This document shows, piece by piece, positions 16,862 through 28,574 of a stretch of 64,000 nt of DNA. Source of the stretch: Ewingella americana (lineage in GTDB: Bacteria; Pseudomonadota; Gammaproteobacteria; Enterobacterales; Enterobacteriaceae); assembly GCF_006438725.1 (NCBI RefSeq), contig NZ_RCZD01000005.1, positions 62,001 through 126,000 of the forward strand. Direction: 5' to 3'. A program made the position numbers and the translations under genes. Each line of letters begins with the position of its first letter. The stretch's first letter is position 1. The notes under the pieces are model-generated. The model did not search any database, was not told the DNA's origin, and saw only the letters and a program-made list of their open reading frames with translations.

Positions 16862-16966
16862 GTCTTCTTCACTTTAGCGCTCTTTCACCCTAATGACAGT
16901 TCGGCTCGTTTCCCGAAGGCCACGAGCCGATGCTCTCAAGGTCCGTAGCGCGAGGCTACGTGAGTG

Positions 16967-17254
16967 TCAGTGCTGTTTCAGTTTATCTTTATGCTTATTG
17001 AGCTGGCGGGCCAGTTTATCAACCAGGCCGTCGATGGCCGCATACATATCCTGATGTTCCGAGGTGGCGTGCAACTCGCCTCCATTCACATGCAGTGTGG
17101 CTTCAGCCACTCTCTGCACTTTTTCAACGCTTAGCACCACGTATACCTGATTAATTCGATCGAAGTATTGCTCAAGTTTAGCAAACTTCGACGAAACAAA
17201 TTCTCTCATGGCGTCCGTGATTTCGACGTGATGTCCGGTAATGTTGAGCTGCAT
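16967..17254 (-). CDS. hpf: Ribosome hibernation-promoting factor HPF
   Basis: 95-aa short-form hibernation factor that binds the 30S decoding centre and stabilises 100S dimers in stationary phase together with RMF. MQLNITGHHVEITDAMREFV and the C-terminal KLARQLNKHKDKLKQH are almost those of E. coli HPF (YhbH). The start at 17254 is the conserved one and lies 23 nt after the rpoN stop, within the same transcript. Confidence 0.96.
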   Translation of the reverse strand: MQLNITGHHVEITDAMREFVSSKFAKLEQYFDRINQVYVVLSVEKVQRVAEATLHVNGGELHATSEHQDMYAAIDGLVDKLARQLNKHKDKLKQH

Positions 17255-17277
17255 AATGTCTTCCTTCTCAGTTGAGG

Positions 17278-18711
17278 TCAAACTAACTGTTTACGTTGGT
17301 TTGAGGGCGGGATGGACAAAGACTCTCGGTATTTGGCGACTGTACGACGGGCCACCATGATCCCCTGATCGGAAAGCAGGGTAGCTAACTTGCTGTCGCT
17401 TAACGGTTTGACGGGGTTTTCCGCCGCGATCAATTTCCTCACCAGCGCCCGGATAGCGGTCGACGATGCCTCGCCGCCGCTGTCAGTACTAACATGGCTG
17501 GAAAAGAAATATTTCAGCTCGAAAATGCCACGCGGACTGTGCAGGAACTTCTGCGTGGTCACGCGTGAAATGGTCGATTCGTGCATTTCGACCGCGCTGG
17601 CGATATCAGCCAGCACCATCGGTTTCATAAATTCTTCGCCTGAATCAAAGAAAGCCTGCTGCTGTTCGACGATGCAACGGGTCACTTTGAGCAGGGTTTC
17701 ATTACGGCTTTCCAGACTCTTGATCAGCCATTTTGCTTCCTGCAAATTGCTGCGAATAAACTGGCCGTCGCTGTCGCTACGTGCCGAACTGCCCATCGCG
17801 GCATATTGCTGGTTAATCTTCAAACGCGGGATGCTGTCGGAGTTGAGCTCCACCGTCCAGAGACCTGACACTTTACGCACCAGCACGTCCGGGATCACAT
17901 ATTCAGATTCACCAGTGTTGATCGACTGCCCAGGGCGCGGATCCAAGGATTGGATCAACTGCATCGCTCCTTTGAGTGTATCTTCTTTTAGCCGGGTTGA
18001 TCGCATCAGTGCGCGGAAATCATGGTTAGCCAGCAGATCCAGATGTTGGCTGACAATCAGCTTGGCTTCGACCAGGAAAGCCGTTTCAGGCACATATTGA
18101 GAGAGTTGGATCAGCAGGCAATCGCGCAGGTCTTTTGCCGCCACGCCCACCGGGTCAAAGCGCTGAACGCGTTTGAGTACGGCTTCCACTTCTTCCATGG
18201 TGACGTCATCGTCGCCCATGCTTTCCAAAATATCTTCCAGCGACACGGTGAGGTAACCGGTGTCATCAACGGCATCGACAATCGAGGTGGCTATCGCGGC
18301 ATCGGTATCAGTAAAGGGCGTTAATTCTACCTGCCACATCAGGTAATCCTGAAGGGTCTGGGTGGTTTCACCCTGGTAGATAGGTAGCTCGTCGTCGCTG
18401 TAATCGTTGCCGGTACCGGACGGCGTTCCGGCGGTGTAAATTTCGTCCCAGGTGGCGTCCAGCGGTAGCTCTTCGGGCATATCTTTTTGCTCGAGGGCTT
18501 CGCGCGTATCGAGAGCTTCGCTGTCCGGGGTTTCTACGGCGTCGATCTCTTCATGCAGGTCGGTTTGCTCTAACAGCGGATTGCTTTCCAGCGCCAGTTG
18601 GATCTCCTGCTGGAGTTCAAGCGTCGACAGTTGCAACAGACGGATAGCCTGCTGTAACTGAGGGGTCATGGCCAATTGCTGGCTGAATCTGAGCTGCAAA
18701 CCTTGCTTCAT
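17278..18711 (-). CDS. rpoN: RNA polymerase sigma-54 factor RpoN
   Basis: 477-aa sigma-54 factor. Region I ([20 protein letters not shown], the activator-responsive N-terminus) is intact, followed by an acidic region II, the core-binding domain, and the C-terminal RpoN box [10 protein letters not shown] that reads the -24 element. The start at 18711 fits the universal N-terminus; the longer in-frame start runs into an ERIC element. No sigma-54-dependent enhancer-binding protein is encoded in the window. Confidence 0.97.
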   Translation of the reverse strand: MKQGLQLRFSQQLAMTPQLQQAIRLLQLSTLELQQEIQLALESNPLLEQTDLHEEIDAVETPDSEALDTREALEQKDMPEELPLDATWDEIYTAGTPSGTGNDYSDDELPIYQGETTQTLQDYLMWQVELTPFTDTDAAIATSIVDAVDDTGYLTVSLEDILESMGDDDVTMEEVEAVLKRVQRFDPVGVAAKDLRDCLLIQLSQYVPETAFLVEAKLIVSQHLDLLANHDFRALMRSTRLKEDTLKGAMQLIQSLDPRPGQSINTGESEYVIPDVLVRKVSGLWTVELNSDSIPRLKINQQYAAMGSSARSDSDGQFIRSNLQEAKWLIKSLESRNETLLKVTRCIVEQQQAFFDSGEEFMKPMVLADIASAVEMHESTISRVTTQKFLHSPRGIFELKYFFSSHVSTDSGGEASSTAIRALVRKLIAAENPVKPLSDSKLATLLSDQGIMVARRTVAKYRESLSIPPSNQRKQLV

Positions 18712-18737
18712 ACTTGGCTTTACGTCCTGAACTGATG

Positions 18738-18862
18738 TACCCGTCATCCTTCAAGCTGCAGATGCGTTGGCTGCTCTCTCTTACCCGAATCACTGACTAA
18801 TGTCCGCTCATCGGGATGCGTTCGTTTGCCGCCTTCCTGCAACTCGAATGATTTTGGGTATA
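18738..18862 (-). repeat. ERIC element (copy 3, lptB–rpoN gap)
   Basis: About 125-bp ERIC repeat in the same orientation as copy 2, bounded by TACCCGTCATCCTTCAAGC and ATTTTGGGTATA. It fills nearly the whole gap between lptB and rpoN and would be transcribed in any lptB–rpoN read-through message, ending only 27 nt before the rpoN start. Confidence 0.9.
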
Positions 18863-18871
18863 GTGCGTGAT

Positions 18872-19597
18872 TTACAGACGGAACTCTTCACCGAGATAAA
18901 CACGTTTCACTTGTTCATCTGCCAGAATCTCAGTCGGTGTGCCGTGGGCGATGAGTTTTCCCTGACTGACGATATAAGCGCGTTCACACACATCGAGCGT
19001 TTCACGCACGTTGTGGTCGGTGATCAGTACGCCGAGGCCGCTGTCTCGCAGATGCTCAATGATCTTTTTGATATCGATAACTGAAATCGGGTCAACACCG
19101 GCAAAAGGTTCATCCAGAAGAATGAATTTCGGGTTGGCGGCCAGCGCACGAGCGATCTCCACGCGGCGGCGTTCACCACCGGACAGCGATTGCCCGAGGC
19201 TGTCGCGCAGATGGGAGATATGGAACTCTTCCATCAGTTCGTTAGCGCGGTCGTTACGTTGCTCTTTATTCAGATCTTCGCGGATCTCAAGCACGGCCAT
19301 CAGGTTATTGAACACGCTGAGGCGGCGGAAGATCGAGGCTTCCTGCGGCAGATAGCCAATGCCACGACGCGCACGTGTGTGCAGCGGCAACAGACTGATG
19401 TCTTCGTCGTCAACGATAATGCGGCCTGCATCGCGCTGAACGATACCCACGACCATATAAAAGGTGGTGGTTTTACCCGCACCGTTGGGACCCAACAACC
19501 CGACAATTTCGCCAGAGTTGACGGCCAGGCTGACATCTTCAACCACTTTACGGCCTTTGTAAGCCTTAGCCAGATTTTCTGCGATTAACGTTGCCAT
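18872..19597 (-). CDS. lptB: LPS export ABC transporter ATP-binding protein LptB
   Basis: 241-aa cytoplasmic ATPase that powers LPS extraction by LptFG. Walker [10 protein letters not shown], signature [13 protein letters not shown], Walker [14 protein letters not shown] and the H-loop ITDHNVRET are all present. It is the last gene of the kdsD–kdsC–lptC–lptA–lptB series, 6 nt after lptA. Confidence 0.97.
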   Translation of the reverse strand: MATLIAENLAKAYKGRKVVEDVSLAVNSGEIVGLLGPNGAGKTTTFYMVVGIVQRDAGRIIVDDEDISLLPLHTRARRGIGYLPQEASIFRRLSVFNNLMAVLEIREDLNKEQRNDRANELMEEFHISHLRDSLGQSLSGGERRRVEIARALAANPKFILLDEPFAGVDPISVIDIKKIIEHLRDSGLGVLITDHNVRETLDVCERAYIVSQGKLIAHGTPTEILADEQVKRVYLGEEFRL

Positions 19598-19603
19598 AAA
19601 TTA

Positions 19604-20170
19604 TCACTTACTCTTTTTCGTCTGGGGCGCGGGGACAGCGGCCGGCGCGTTTTTGTCCTGCAATTGGGCAGGGACCAGAACGGTGGTCACACGGCCGCCT
19701 TTATTGTCGCTGAAGGCTTCCATCTGCTGTTTTTGCACCAGATAGGTAATTCGGTCGCCTTTCACATTACTGTCTTGCTGTTGAAGGTAAGCGTTGCCGG
19801 TCAGGGTGACTAAGTCAGTTGCCACTTCATAACGCACTTTCAAGGCGTGGCCGTTGATAGGTTTGCCGTTGTCCTGCATTTGGTAGAACGTTACCGGATT
19901 ACCGTAACCCTCGACCACTTCTTTACCTGACTCGCCTTTTGGTCGGATAACCACGACTTTATCGGCTTTTACCTGAATCGTACCCTGGTTCACAATCACG
20001 TTACCGGTGAAGGTCGCGGTATTGGTGTTGACGTCCAGCGCCTGATTGACCGAGGTGATGGTGATCGGCTTGGTGGTGTCATCTTTCAGAGCAAACGCCG
20101 GAATGCTGACGGCAAGCAGAGAGCTGGTGATCAGGAAATTACGGATTCTATTTTTTGCTTGGGATTTCAT
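19604..20170 (-). CDS. lptA: LPS periplasmic bridge protein LptA
   Basis: 188-aa periplasmic beta-jellyroll (OstA-like) that forms the bridge carrying LPS from LptC to LptD. The signal peptide ends near VSIPAFA, before LKDDTTKPITI. NQALDVNTNTATFTGNVIVNQG and the following YGNPVTFYQ repeats are typical. The start overlaps the lptC 3' end by 23 nt. The C-terminus is Pro/Ala/Lys-rich. Confidence 0.95.
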   Translation of the reverse strand: MKSQAKNRIRNFLITSSLLAVSIPAFALKDDTTKPITITSVNQALDVNTNTATFTGNVIVNQGTIQVKADKVVVIRPKGESGKEVVEGYGNPVTFYQMQDNGKPINGHALKVRYEVATDLVTLTGNAYLQQQDSNVKGDRITYLVQKQQMEAFSDNKGGRVTTVLVPAQLQDKNAPAAVPAPQTKKSK

Positions 20171-20717
20171 AAGTGGTATTTACCTTTTCGATCAGCTCTG
20201 CGGTTTTGTTACGCAGATTTCCACGCATTTTCATGCCGTTAGATGTAAAGCCTGTGCCGTAAAGCGTCACTTCGTCATCCGAAGCCACGTCCTGTGTGAC
20301 CAGGTTAACTGAAGCATTGTCCGTTATGATGCGTTGTAACTGCGACGTATCCGGCGTCAGGCTGTCCACCTGAACGTGCCCGTACAAATAGAGCATTTTG
20401 TCATTGGTCATCTTGGCGCGATCCGAGCGTACGGTCCAGACAGGAATTTTGTCTTTGTCGTACATGGTCATCACGGGCTTGGTAAACCAGGTCAGTTGGT
20501 CGGTAGTGTAATATTTGACTTCCTCGGAAACTAGCTTGTAATTCAGGCCGCCAAGAGGGTTATACACTACTGTGACCGTGTGCTGGCTCTGATAGGTTGG
20601 GTCCTGGTTGTTGGTCGCTGACGGTGCCGTGTTGTCGGAGTCAGAGAGAGACCAGCCAATCAGTGCCAGCGCCACCAGGGCCAGTGCGAGCGTTACCCAA
20701 AGCTTTGTTTTGTTCAT
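20148..20717 (-). CDS. lptC: LPS export protein LptC
   Basis: 189-aa bitopic inner-membrane protein: one N-terminal membrane helix (LWVTLALALVALALIGWSL) and a periplasmic jellyroll with LNYKLVSEEVKYY…TWFTKPVMTMYD, handing LPS from LptBFG to LptA. It overlaps kdsC by 4 nt and lptA by 23 nt. Confidence 0.95.
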   Translation of the reverse strand: MNKTKLWVTLALALVALALIGWSLSDSDNTAPSATNNQDPTYQSQHTVTVVYNPLGGLNYKLVSEEVKYYTTDQLTWFTKPVMTMYDKDKIPVWTVRSDRAKMTNDKMLYLYGHVQVDSLTPDTSQLQRIITDNASVNLVTQDVASDDEVTLYGTGFTSNGMKMRGNLRNKTAELIEKVNTTYEIPSKK

Positions 20718-21280
20718 ATCGACAGCCCCTTGGCGTCCTCCAGCTTGCCCTGCGCCAGCAGAATCAGGTCACATAGTTCGCGTACTGCGCCGCGTCCGCC
20801 GGGGATGTGCGTCACATAATGCGCTTTGGGTAGCAGTATCGGATGCGCATCCTGCACAGCAACTGACAGGCCAACTTCGGCCATGACTGGCCAGTCAATC
20901 AGGTCATCACCGATGTAGGCGACCTGACTGGCGTTTAAAGACAGTGTATCTAACAGTTCGCGGAAGGCCAAAAGCTTATCCGATTGCCCCTGATACAGAT
21001 GGCGGATGCCCAGCGTATTCGCACGGTCTTCCAGCAATTTTGCGTTTCTGCCGGTAATGATGGCCACTTCGATATCAGAGGTCAGCAAACAGCGAATGCC
21101 GTAACCATCGCGGACGTTGAAGCTTTTCAGCTCTTCGCCCTGATTTCCCATGTAAATCAGGCCATCAGACATGACGCCGTCAACGTCACAAATCAGCAGG
21201 CGGATGGCCTTTGCCCGTTCCAGTACTTCTGCACTGACCGGACCATAGCAGGTATCCACCGTGGCTGCGCTATTACTCAT
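20714..21280 (-). CDS. kdsC: 3-deoxy-D-manno-octulosonate-8-phosphate phosphatase KdsC
   Basis: 188-aa cytosolic HAD phosphatase that releases Kdo from Kdo-8-phosphate for LPS core synthesis. The HAD nucleophile motif is CDVDGVMSDG, followed by IITGRNAK and the metal-binding IGDDLIDWPVM. Sits between kdsD and lptC in the standard order. Confidence 0.96.
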   Translation of the reverse strand: MSNSAATVDTCYGPVSAEVLERAKAIRLLICDVDGVMSDGLIYMGNQGEELKSFNVRDGYGIRCLLTSDIEVAIITGRNAKLLEDRANTLGIRHLYQGQSDKLLAFRELLDTLSLNASQVAYIGDDLIDWPVMAEVGLSVAVQDAHPILLPKAHYVTHIPGGRGAVRELCDLILLAQGKLEDAKGLSI

Positions 21281-21296
21281 TCAGGACATTCCTCAA

Positions 21297-22283
21297 TTAA
21301 ACTACGCCAGCGCGCAGCATGTCGTGCATATGTACCACGCCCAATAATTGGTCGCCATCGGCAACCATGACGCAGGTGATGTGGCGATCCTGCATCAGAT
21401 TCAGGGCATCAACGGCCAGCAGTGTCGGACGGACGCGAATTCCGCCAGTGGTCATAACATCAGCAATGGACGCTTCGTTGATATTGACACCCATGTCGAA
21501 GATGCGGCGCAAATCACCGTCGGTAAAGATGCCTTCGATCTTCATCAGATCATTGCAGATAACCGTCATCCCCATGTTTTTGCGGGTGATCTCCAGCAAT
21601 GCATCGCGCAGTGACGCGTCGCGGCTGACGTGTGGGATTTCGGCACCGCTGTGCATGATATCGCTGACCCGCAGCAGAAGCTTGCGACCCAGTGCTCCGC
21701 CAGGGTGCGACATGGCAAAATCTTCGGCAGTAAAACCACGTGCCTGCAAAAGTGCCACGGCCATCGCGTCACCCATGACCATCGCGGCGGTCGTACTGGT
21801 GGTGGGGGCCAGCCCGAGCGGGCAGGCTTCCTGAGGAACGCGGACGCAAACATGCACGTCGGCCGCTTTCCCCATCGAGCTTTCCGGATTGGCGGTCAGG
21901 CAAATCATGGTGATCGCCAGCCTTTTCAGCACCGGGATCAGTGCCAATATCTCATGCGATTCACCGGAGTTGGAGATGAGGATCACGATGTCCTGTTTGG
22001 AGACCATACCCAAATCGCCATGACTGGCTTCGCCCGGATGAACGAAGAACGCCGGAGTGCCGGTGCTGGCAAAGGTAGCCGCCATTTTGCGACCGACATG
22101 ACCCGATTTCCCCATGCCCATCACCACTATTTTACCGACGCAAGCGAACATCTTTTCACATGCGCGGGTAAAGTCGTCGTTAATGTACTGGTCGAGTTGG
22201 TCCAGCCCTTCACGTTCGGTTTTTAGTACGGCTTTTCCGGCGGACTGGAAATCAAATCTTCCTTCTGGCTCGAAATTTCCCAT
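21297..22283 (-). CDS. kdsD: D-arabinose-5-phosphate isomerase KdsD
   Basis: 328-aa enzyme that turns ribulose-5-phosphate into arabinose-5-phosphate, the precursor of Kdo. N-terminal SIS domain (VMGMGKSGHVGRKMAATFASTGTP, SNSGESHEI, LGLAPTTSTTA) and two C-terminal CBS domains (ISDIMHSGAEIP, GGIRVRPTLL). The start at 22283 is preferred: AGGAAG is at proper spacing and the length equals E. coli KdsD, whereas the longer frame would overlap yrbG. Confidence 0.95.
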   Translation of the reverse strand: MGNFEPEGRFDFQSAGKAVLKTEREGLDQLDQYINDDFTRACEKMFACVGKIVVMGMGKSGHVGRKMAATFASTGTPAFFVHPGEASHGDLGMVSKQDIVILISNSGESHEILALIPVLKRLAITMICLTANPESSMGKAADVHVCVRVPQEACPLGLAPTTSTTAAMVMGDAMAVALLQARGFTAEDFAMSHPGGALGRKLLLRVSDIMHSGAEIPHVSRDASLRDALLEITRKNMGMTVICNDLMKIEGIFTDGDLRRIFDMGVNINEASIADVMTTGGIRVRPTLLAVDALNLMQDRHITCVMVADGDQLLGVVHMHDMLRAGVV

Positions 22284-22303
22284 GATCATCTTCCTGATGG
22301 GTT

Positions 22304-23281
<978 letters not shown>

Positions 23282-23590
23282 GAAAAATCCTTTAATTAGG
23301 TATAATGCGAGGTTCGTTGCCTGAACAGCCGACCAAAGCGTAATCAAAAAAGATCAAGGGCTGCATTGTGTCTTAAAACAGCCAGTCAAATCTGCTGTAT
23401 GTTAGACGAATCCTGCGTTTCTTTTAATACTGTAGTTCACTGATTTTGACCGCCTGGGGCAGAAAAGTAAATCAATGGCAATTTTGGTGACGTAATCGCG
23501 GTAAGTTTTTGTAAAAATACCAGAGTTACTCGCTGGTGCCCCTAAAATCAGGGGTAACGTAAGCTGAAACAATCCGAAGGGATAAACTGA
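23282..23590. promoter_or_regulatory. Divergent intergenic region yrbG / mlaF
   Basis: 309 bp without a convincing gene; one short minus-strand frame has no conserved features. It must hold the promoters of both operons. I see AT-rich candidates on the plus strand near 23505-23525 (TTTTTGTAAAAATAC) but no clear -35/-10 pair that I would commit to. AAGGGAT before the mlaF ATG is its ribosome site. Confidence 0.35.
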
Positions 23591-24394
23591 ATGAGTCAGA
23601 ACCAATCGAATTTGGTTGAGATCAAAGGCATGAGCTTCACGCGCGGCGATCGTCCCATTTTCGAAGAGATAAATATGACGGTGCCTCGCGGCAAAGTCAC
23701 CGCTATCATGGGGCCGTCAGGGATCGGCAAAACGACCTTGTTGCGTCTTATCGGTGGTCAGCTCGCGCCGGACAGCGGTGAAATCTGGTTTGACGGGGAA
23801 AATATTCCCGCGCTGTCACGGAGCAAGCTGTACGAGTCGCGCAAGAAAATGAGCATGTTGTTTCAGTCTGGTGCATTGTTTACCGATCTGAATGTGTTCG
23901 AGAATGTCGCCTTTCCGCTGCGTGAACACAGCAAGTTGCCAGAAGAGCTGCTGCGCAGCACCGTGACGATGAAACTCGAAGCGGTTGGCCTGCGTGGTGC
24001 CGGTGAGTTGATGCCCGCAGAACTGTCAGGCGGCATGGCCCGTCGTGTGGCGCTGGCCCGTGCTATTGCACTCGATCCTGAACTGATTATGTTTGATGAG
24101 CCTTTCGTGGGTCAGGACCCGATCACGATGGGTGTTCTGGTGAAGCTGATTGATGAGCTTAATCATGCTCTGGGCGTCACCTGTATTGTGGTGTCGCATG
24201 ATGTGCCTGAAGTTCTGAGCATCGCTGATTATGCTTATATCGTGGCGGCCCAGCATGTTATTGCTGAAGGAACGCCTGAGGCGCTGCAAAATAATCCTGA
24301 TCCCCGCGTTCGCCAGTTTCTCGACGGTATCGCCGATGGGCCGGTACCTTTCCGTTTCCCGGCCGGCGATTACAAAACCGAGCTGCTTGGATGA
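23591..24394 (+). CDS. mlaF: Phospholipid ABC transporter ATP-binding protein MlaF
   Basis: 267-aa ATPase of the MlaFEDB complex that keeps outer-membrane lipid asymmetry. Walker A GPSGIGKTT, signature LSGGMARRVALARA, Walker B LIMFDEPFVGQDP and H-loop VVSHDVPE are visible. First gene of the mlaFEDCB operon. Confidence 0.97.
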   Translation: MSQNQSNLVEIKGMSFTRGDRPIFEEINMTVPRGKVTAIMGPSGIGKTTLLRLIGGQLAPDSGEIWFDGENIPALSRSKLYESRKKMSMLFQSGALFTDLNVFENVAFPLREHSKLPEELLRSTVTMKLEAVGLRGAGELMPAELSGGMARRVALARAIALDPELIMFDEPFVGQDPITMGVLVKLIDELNHALGVTCIVVSHDVPEVLSIADYAYIVAAQHVIAEGTPEALQNNPDPRVRQFLDGIADGPVPFRFPAGDYKTELLG

Positions 24395-24409
24395 TGGAGT
24401 TGTATATCA

Positions 24410-25192
24410 ATGTTAATTAAGGCATTAGCCTCTACAGGCCGCCGCGGTATTCAAACATGTACCTCGTTTGGCCGCGCCGGACTGATGTTATTCCGGGCAC
24501 TGGTCGGCAAGCCGCAGTTTGCCAAACAGTGGCCGTTGTTGCTCAAGCAACTTTACAGTGTCGGTGTGCTGTCGCTGTTGATCATTCTGGTTTCAGGTTT
24601 GTTCATCGGCATGGTGCTTGGCTTGCAGGGGTACATCGTTTTGACGACGTACAGTGCAGAAGCCAGCCTCGGCATGATGGTGGCTCTCTCCTTGCTGCGT
24701 GAACTGGGGCCGGTGGTGACCGCATTACTGTTCGCGGGGCGCGCCGGTTCTGCATTGACCGCTGAAATTGGGTTGATGAAAGCCACTGAGCAGATCTCCA
24801 GTCTGGAGATGATGGCCATTGACCCACTGCGTCGCGTCGTCGCTCCCCGTTTCTGGGCCGGGCTGATTTCCATGCCGTTGCTGACTGCGATCTTTGTCGC
24901 TGTGGGTATCTGGGGCGGATCGCTGGTGGGGGTGGACTGGAAAGGAATCGACAGCGGATTCTTCTGGTCAGCCATGCAAAATGCGGTAGAGTGGCGTCAT
25001 GATTTACTTAACTGTCTGATAAAAAGCATAGTTTTTGCCATCACCGTGACCTGGATTGCTCTGTTCAACGGTTATGACGCTATCCCGACTTCTGAAGGGA
25101 TCAGCCGGGCAACGACCCGTACTGTGGTGCATTCGTCTCTGGCGGTGCTGGGATTAGATTTTGTGCTTACAGCACTGATGTTTGGGAATTAA
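24410..25192 (+). CDS. mlaE: Phospholipid ABC transporter permease MlaE
   Basis: 260-aa inner-membrane permease of the Mla system. The family core [20 protein letters not shown] and [29 protein letters not shown] is nearly identical to E. coli MlaE, with the same length. 15 nt after mlaF. Confidence 0.97.
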   Translation: MLIKALASTGRRGIQTCTSFGRAGLMLFRALVGKPQFAKQWPLLLKQLYSVGVLSLLIILVSGLFIGMVLGLQGYIVLTTYSAEASLGMMVALSLLRELGPVVTALLFAGRAGSALTAEIGLMKATEQISSLEMMAIDPLRRVVAPRFWAGLISMPLLTAIFVAVGIWGGSLVGVDWKGIDSGFFWSAMQNAVEWRHDLLNCLIKSIVFAITVTWIALFNGYDAIPTSEGISRATTRTVVHSSLAVLGLDFVLTALMFGN

Positions 25193-25195
25193 TCA

Positions 25196-25750
25196 ATGCA
25201 AACGAAGAAAAGTGAGATCTGGGTTGGTGCATTTTTAATCATCGCCTTGTGTGCCGTGTTATTTCTCTGCCTTAAAGTGGCGGATATCCGTTCGATCGGT
25301 TCTGAACCGACTTACCGTATTTCTGCCACCTTCGACAACATCGGCGGCCTGAAAGCCGGTTCCCCGGTTAAAGTCGGTGGTGTGGTGGTAGGGCGCGTGA
25401 GTGCCATTACATTGGACAAGAATTACTCGCCGAAAGTGGAAATGGATATTGAGAAGAAATATAACCAGATCCCAAGCACCAGTACGCTGGCTATCCGCAC
25501 GTCCGGCTTGTTGGGTGAGCAATTCCTGGCACTGAATATCGGTTTTGAAGACCCGGATATGGGAACGACTATCCTTAAAGATGGCGGCTCGATTCAGGAC
25601 ACCAAATCAGCGCTGGTGCTGGAAGATCTGATCGGTCAGTTCCTGTACAAGAGTGGCGGTGATAAAGATAAAACCGACGCTAATGCGGGTGATGCTCAAG
25701 CGGCACCCGATGCAGTGGCCGCTCCACAGCCTGCCGCAGCCAGTCATTAA
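25196..25750 (+). CDS. mlaD: Mla complex periplasmic MCE protein MlaD
   Basis: 184-aa single-pass protein with an N-terminal membrane helix (IWVGAFLIIALCAVLFLCL) and one MCE domain (TFDNIGGLKAGSPVKVGGVVVGRV), which forms a hexameric ring with a lipid channel. The low-complexity Ala/Asp/Pro tail after residue 155 is variable in the family. 3 nt after mlaE. Confidence 0.97.
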   Translation: MQTKKSEIWVGAFLIIALCAVLFLCLKVADIRSIGSEPTYRISATFDNIGGLKAGSPVKVGGVVVGRVSAITLDKNYSPKVEMDIEKKYNQIPSTSTLAIRTSGLLGEQFLALNIGFEDPDMGTTILKDGGSIQDTKSALVLEDLIGQFLYKSGGDKDKTDANAGDAQAAPDAVAAPQPAAASH

Positions 25751-25788
25751 GCACTTTTTACGAGTACCGTTTACGAGAGGAATAATGC

Positions 25789-26421
25789 ATGTTTAAACGT
25801 ATCATTTTAGCCACCCTGCTGGTGGTCATGGCCCCGCTGGCGCATGCCGCGGTAGACAAGACCAATCCATACAGCCTGATGAATGAAGCGGCGAAGAACA
25901 CTTTTACCCGTCTGAAAACCGAGCAGCCGAAAATCAAGCAGGATCCCAACTACTTGCGTGTGATCGTGCGTGAAGAGCTGCTGCCGTTTGTGCAGATCAA
26001 ATACGCTGGCGCGCTGGTGCTGGGCCGTTACTACAAAGATGCGACACCTGCGCAGCGCGAAGCGTACTTCAGTGCTTTCGGTGACTACCTGCAACAGGCT
26101 TATGGTCAGGCACTGGCGTTGTATAACAACCAGACTTATAACGTGCAACCCGAGCAGCCATATGCTGGTCAGGACATCATTGCTATCCGTGTCACCATCG
26201 TTGATCCGAACGGCCGCCCGCCAGTTCGCCTTGATTTCCAATGGCGTAAAAACACCAAAACCGGTGAATGGCAGGCTTATGACATGATCGCCGAAGGCGT
26301 CAGCATGATCTCCACCAAGCAAAATGAATGGGCAGACATTCTGCGTCAGAAAGGCATCGATGGTCTGACTGAGCGTCTGAAACAAGCTGCAGCACAGCCC
26401 ATCACTCTGGATAAAAAATGA
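25789..26421 (+). CDS. mlaC: Periplasmic phospholipid-binding protein MlaC
   Basis: 210-aa periplasmic shuttle that exchanges phospholipid between the MlaA–porin complex and MlaFEDB. The signal peptide is [38 protein letters not shown] and [29 protein letters not shown] match the family. Overlaps mlaB by 4 nt. Confidence 0.97.
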   Translation: MFKRIILATLLVVMAPLAHAAVDKTNPYSLMNEAAKNTFTRLKTEQPKIKQDPNYLRVIVREELLPFVQIKYAGALVLGRYYKDATPAQREAYFSAFGDYLQQAYGQALALYNNQTYNVQPEQPYAGQDIIAIRVTIVDPNGRPPVRLDFQWRKNTKTGEWQAYDMIAEGVSMISTKQNEWADILRQKGIDGLTERLKQAAAQPITLDKK

Positions 26422-26714
26422 TGAAAGGCGCATTGAGCTGGGAGCATCAGCCGCCGCGCCTGATTTTGCGCGGTGATCTGGATCGCGAAACGTTGCTGCC
26501 GCTGTGGAATCAGCGCCGCACGCTGATGAATCAGGTGAAGACGCTTGACGTCGCCGGTCTGCAGCGCGTTGACTCCGCCGGTCTGGCGATGTTGGTGCAC
26601 CTGCGCGCGCAGGCTGAGCAGGAAGGCGTGACACTGGCCCTCTCCGGCATTACCGATCGTCTGAGCACTCTTATCGCACTCTACAATTTGCAGGAAATTA
26701 TTCCGGTTAATTGA
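26418..26714 (+). CDS. mlaB: STAS-domain protein MlaB
   Basis: 98-aa cytoplasmic STAS protein that binds MlaF and is needed for complex assembly and activity. [26 protein letters not shown] is the STAS core with the conserved DSAG loop. Two adjacent ATGs (26418, 26421) are possible; the first overlaps the mlaC stop. Confidence 0.93.
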   Translation: MMKGALSWEHQPPRLILRGDLDRETLLPLWNQRRTLMNQVKTLDVAGLQRVDSAGLAMLVHLRAQAEQEGVTLALSGITDRLSTLIALYNLQEIIPVN

Positions 26715-26797
26715 GAGCACAAAAAGTGGTTCACTAAATAAGGCAGCAGTAACCGTAAGTTAGCGAGCGTTTCTGCGATAGCCGATGCAAGACACAC

Positions 26798-26835
26798 AAG
26801 CCCCTGTGCAAAACTCACGCACAGGGGCTTTTTCG
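26798..26835 (+). terminator. Intrinsic terminator after mlaB
   Basis: A 12-bp stem (AAGCCCCTGTGC / GCACAGGGGCTT) around a 9-nt loop, followed by TTTTTCG. It closes the mlaFEDCB operon before ibaG. Confidence 0.9.
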
Positions 26836-26905
26836 TGGTTTAAGAGTTGCCCGGATCCCTATAAGATGTTCGGCTGTTATGATCTCTTCAGAAGAATCGA
26901 TTCCT

Positions 26906-27160
26906 ATGGACACTAACGAAATTAAAGACGTGCTGATGAATACATTGGCATTGGATGAAGCTCACGTCACAGGTGACGGCAGTCACTTTCAGGCTATCGT
27001 AGTGGGCGCATTATTCGACGGCATGAGCCGGGTGAAAAAACAACAAACCGTGTATGCCCCTTTGATGGAATACATCGCAGATAATCGCATTCATGCACTC
27101 TCAATCAAGGCTTATACCCCTGAAGAGTGGCAGCGTGACCGCAAACTGAATGGTTTTTAA
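26906..27160 (+). CDS. ibaG: BolA-family acid-stress protein IbaG
   Basis: 84-aa BolA-like protein (YrbA/IbaG) that forms [2Fe-2S] complexes with the monothiol glutaredoxin Grx4. The conserved [30 protein letters not shown] and [14 protein letters not shown] match E. coli. The start at 26906 is the conserved one; nine further codons in frame upstream are not. Leads into murA after 68 nt, the usual order. Confidence 0.95.
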   Translation: MDTNEIKDVLMNTLALDEAHVTGDGSHFQAIVVGALFDGMSRVKKQQTVYAPLMEYIADNRIHALSIKAYTPEEWQRDRKLNGF

Positions 27161-27201
27161 GGCTGTCGGTCCCCTCCGTCAGCAACACGTTTTTGAATTA
27201 A

Positions 27202-28488
<1,287 letters not shown>

Positions 28489-28516
28489 TCGCCCTTTAAG
28501 CAGGGTATCAGAATGC

Positions 28517-28552
28517 AAAAAGCCGGAAGGGGTAACCTTTCCGGCTTTTTTA
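28517..28552. terminator. Bidirectional terminator between murA and degS
   Basis: AAAAAGCCGGAAAGG-type stem (28517-28530 against 28536-28551) with A-run on the left and T-run on the right, between the convergent murA and degS genes. Confidence 0.88.
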
Positions 28553-28574
28553 CGTTTGTACCCCACCTAAACGG

